Positions 63,888 through 64,000 of a DNA stretch of 64,000 nucleotides are shown here, piece by piece. Position numbers and translations under genes: made by a program. The notes under the pieces are model-generated. The model saw only the letters and a list, made by a program, of their open reading frames with translations, did no database searches and was not told the DNA's origin. Every line of letters starts with the position of its first letter. Position 1 is the first letter of the stretch. This stretch comes from Flammeovirga sp. SJP92 (GTDB lineage Bacteria; Bacteroidota; Bacteroidia; Cytophagales; Flammeovirgaceae), in NCBI RefSeq assembly GCF_001583495.1, contig NZ_LQAQ01000061.1:62001-126000 (forward strand), written 5' to 3'.

Positions 63888-64000
63888 TCAAATAAGTCAG
63901 TTTTAGTACGTCAGTAGACTAGTTAAACTTAACCCTTTAACTCAGTTTATATTTTAGGGTTTTCATATCAATATCTCCCTTATCAAAATAAGTAGTAACA

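Noticed and set aside
63931-63965. Possible terminator after the GNAT gene (AACCCT/AGGGTT)
   Set aside because: Only a 6-bp stem with a 19-nt loop and a weak T tail.

Overview
The window is AT-rich DNA from a Bacteroidota chromosome, most likely a marine Cytophagales relative such as Flammeovirga. The order is inferred from gene content and style; the phylum is well supported. Evidence: SprA of the type IX secretion system (T9SS), several huge secreted proteins ending in T9SS sorting domains, a fused DAHP synthase-chorismate mutase, an isoleucyl-tRNA synthetase with the GIHH signature, DUF4837 and DUF1573 proteins, lipoproteins with short lipoboxes, and promoters of the TTTG / TAnnTTTG type. 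Almost every transcript end carries a clear hairpin terminator, often shared by convergent genes.

Layout. 1-1.7 kb: end of bioD and bioA (biotin synthesis). 1.7-5.5 kb: an accessory patch with two tandem paralogous lipoproteins, small unknown genes, and a REP-associated tyrosine transposase (RAYT) surrounded by structured REP-type repeats. 5.6-8.9 kb: ileS. 9.0-9.6 kb: a gene-free stretch holding a 420-bp inverted-repeat element whose core hairpin resembles the RAYT-associated repeats. 9.6-12.6 kb: divergent TPR histidine kinase and LuxR-type response regulator. 12.6-23.3 kb: two very large T9SS cargo proteins, one a subtilisin-like protease. 23.6-27.6 kb: paralogous membrane proteins, a CHENWD-type membrane-anchored protein, a bestrophin-like channel and a small unknown protein.

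27.8-32.9 kb: aroB, DAHP synthase-chorismate mutase, gpsA and hpd (aromatic amino-acid synthesis and breakdown plus phospholipid precursor). 33.0-45.4 kb: a minus-strand run of exonuclease/GIY-YIG fusion, DUF1573 protein, YheT-type hydrolase, DUF4837 lipoprotein, ruvA and sprA. 45.5-50.4 kb: EEP-family phosphatase/nuclease, low-molecular-weight phosphatase plus cell-wall amidase, a MORN-like lipoprotein and a third T9SS cargo. 50.8-52.1 kb: a promoter, a 27-codon leader ORF and arginase. 52.4-60.8 kb: rRNA methyltransferase, cmk, an LptF/G permease, a thioredoxin-fold-like protein, an AddA/RecB-like helicase-nuclease split by a frameshift, and a LytTR regulator. 60.9-64 kb: Ste24-type protease, an Rrf2 regulator with a cysteine cluster, a small membrane protein and a GNAT acetyltransferase.

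The strongest leads are the RAYT/REP system with covarying hairpins and its link to the separate inverted-repeat element, the leader ORF before arginase, the frameshifted helicase, and the coiled-coil insertion in SprA. No CRISPR array, prophage, tRNA or rRNA gene was seen.
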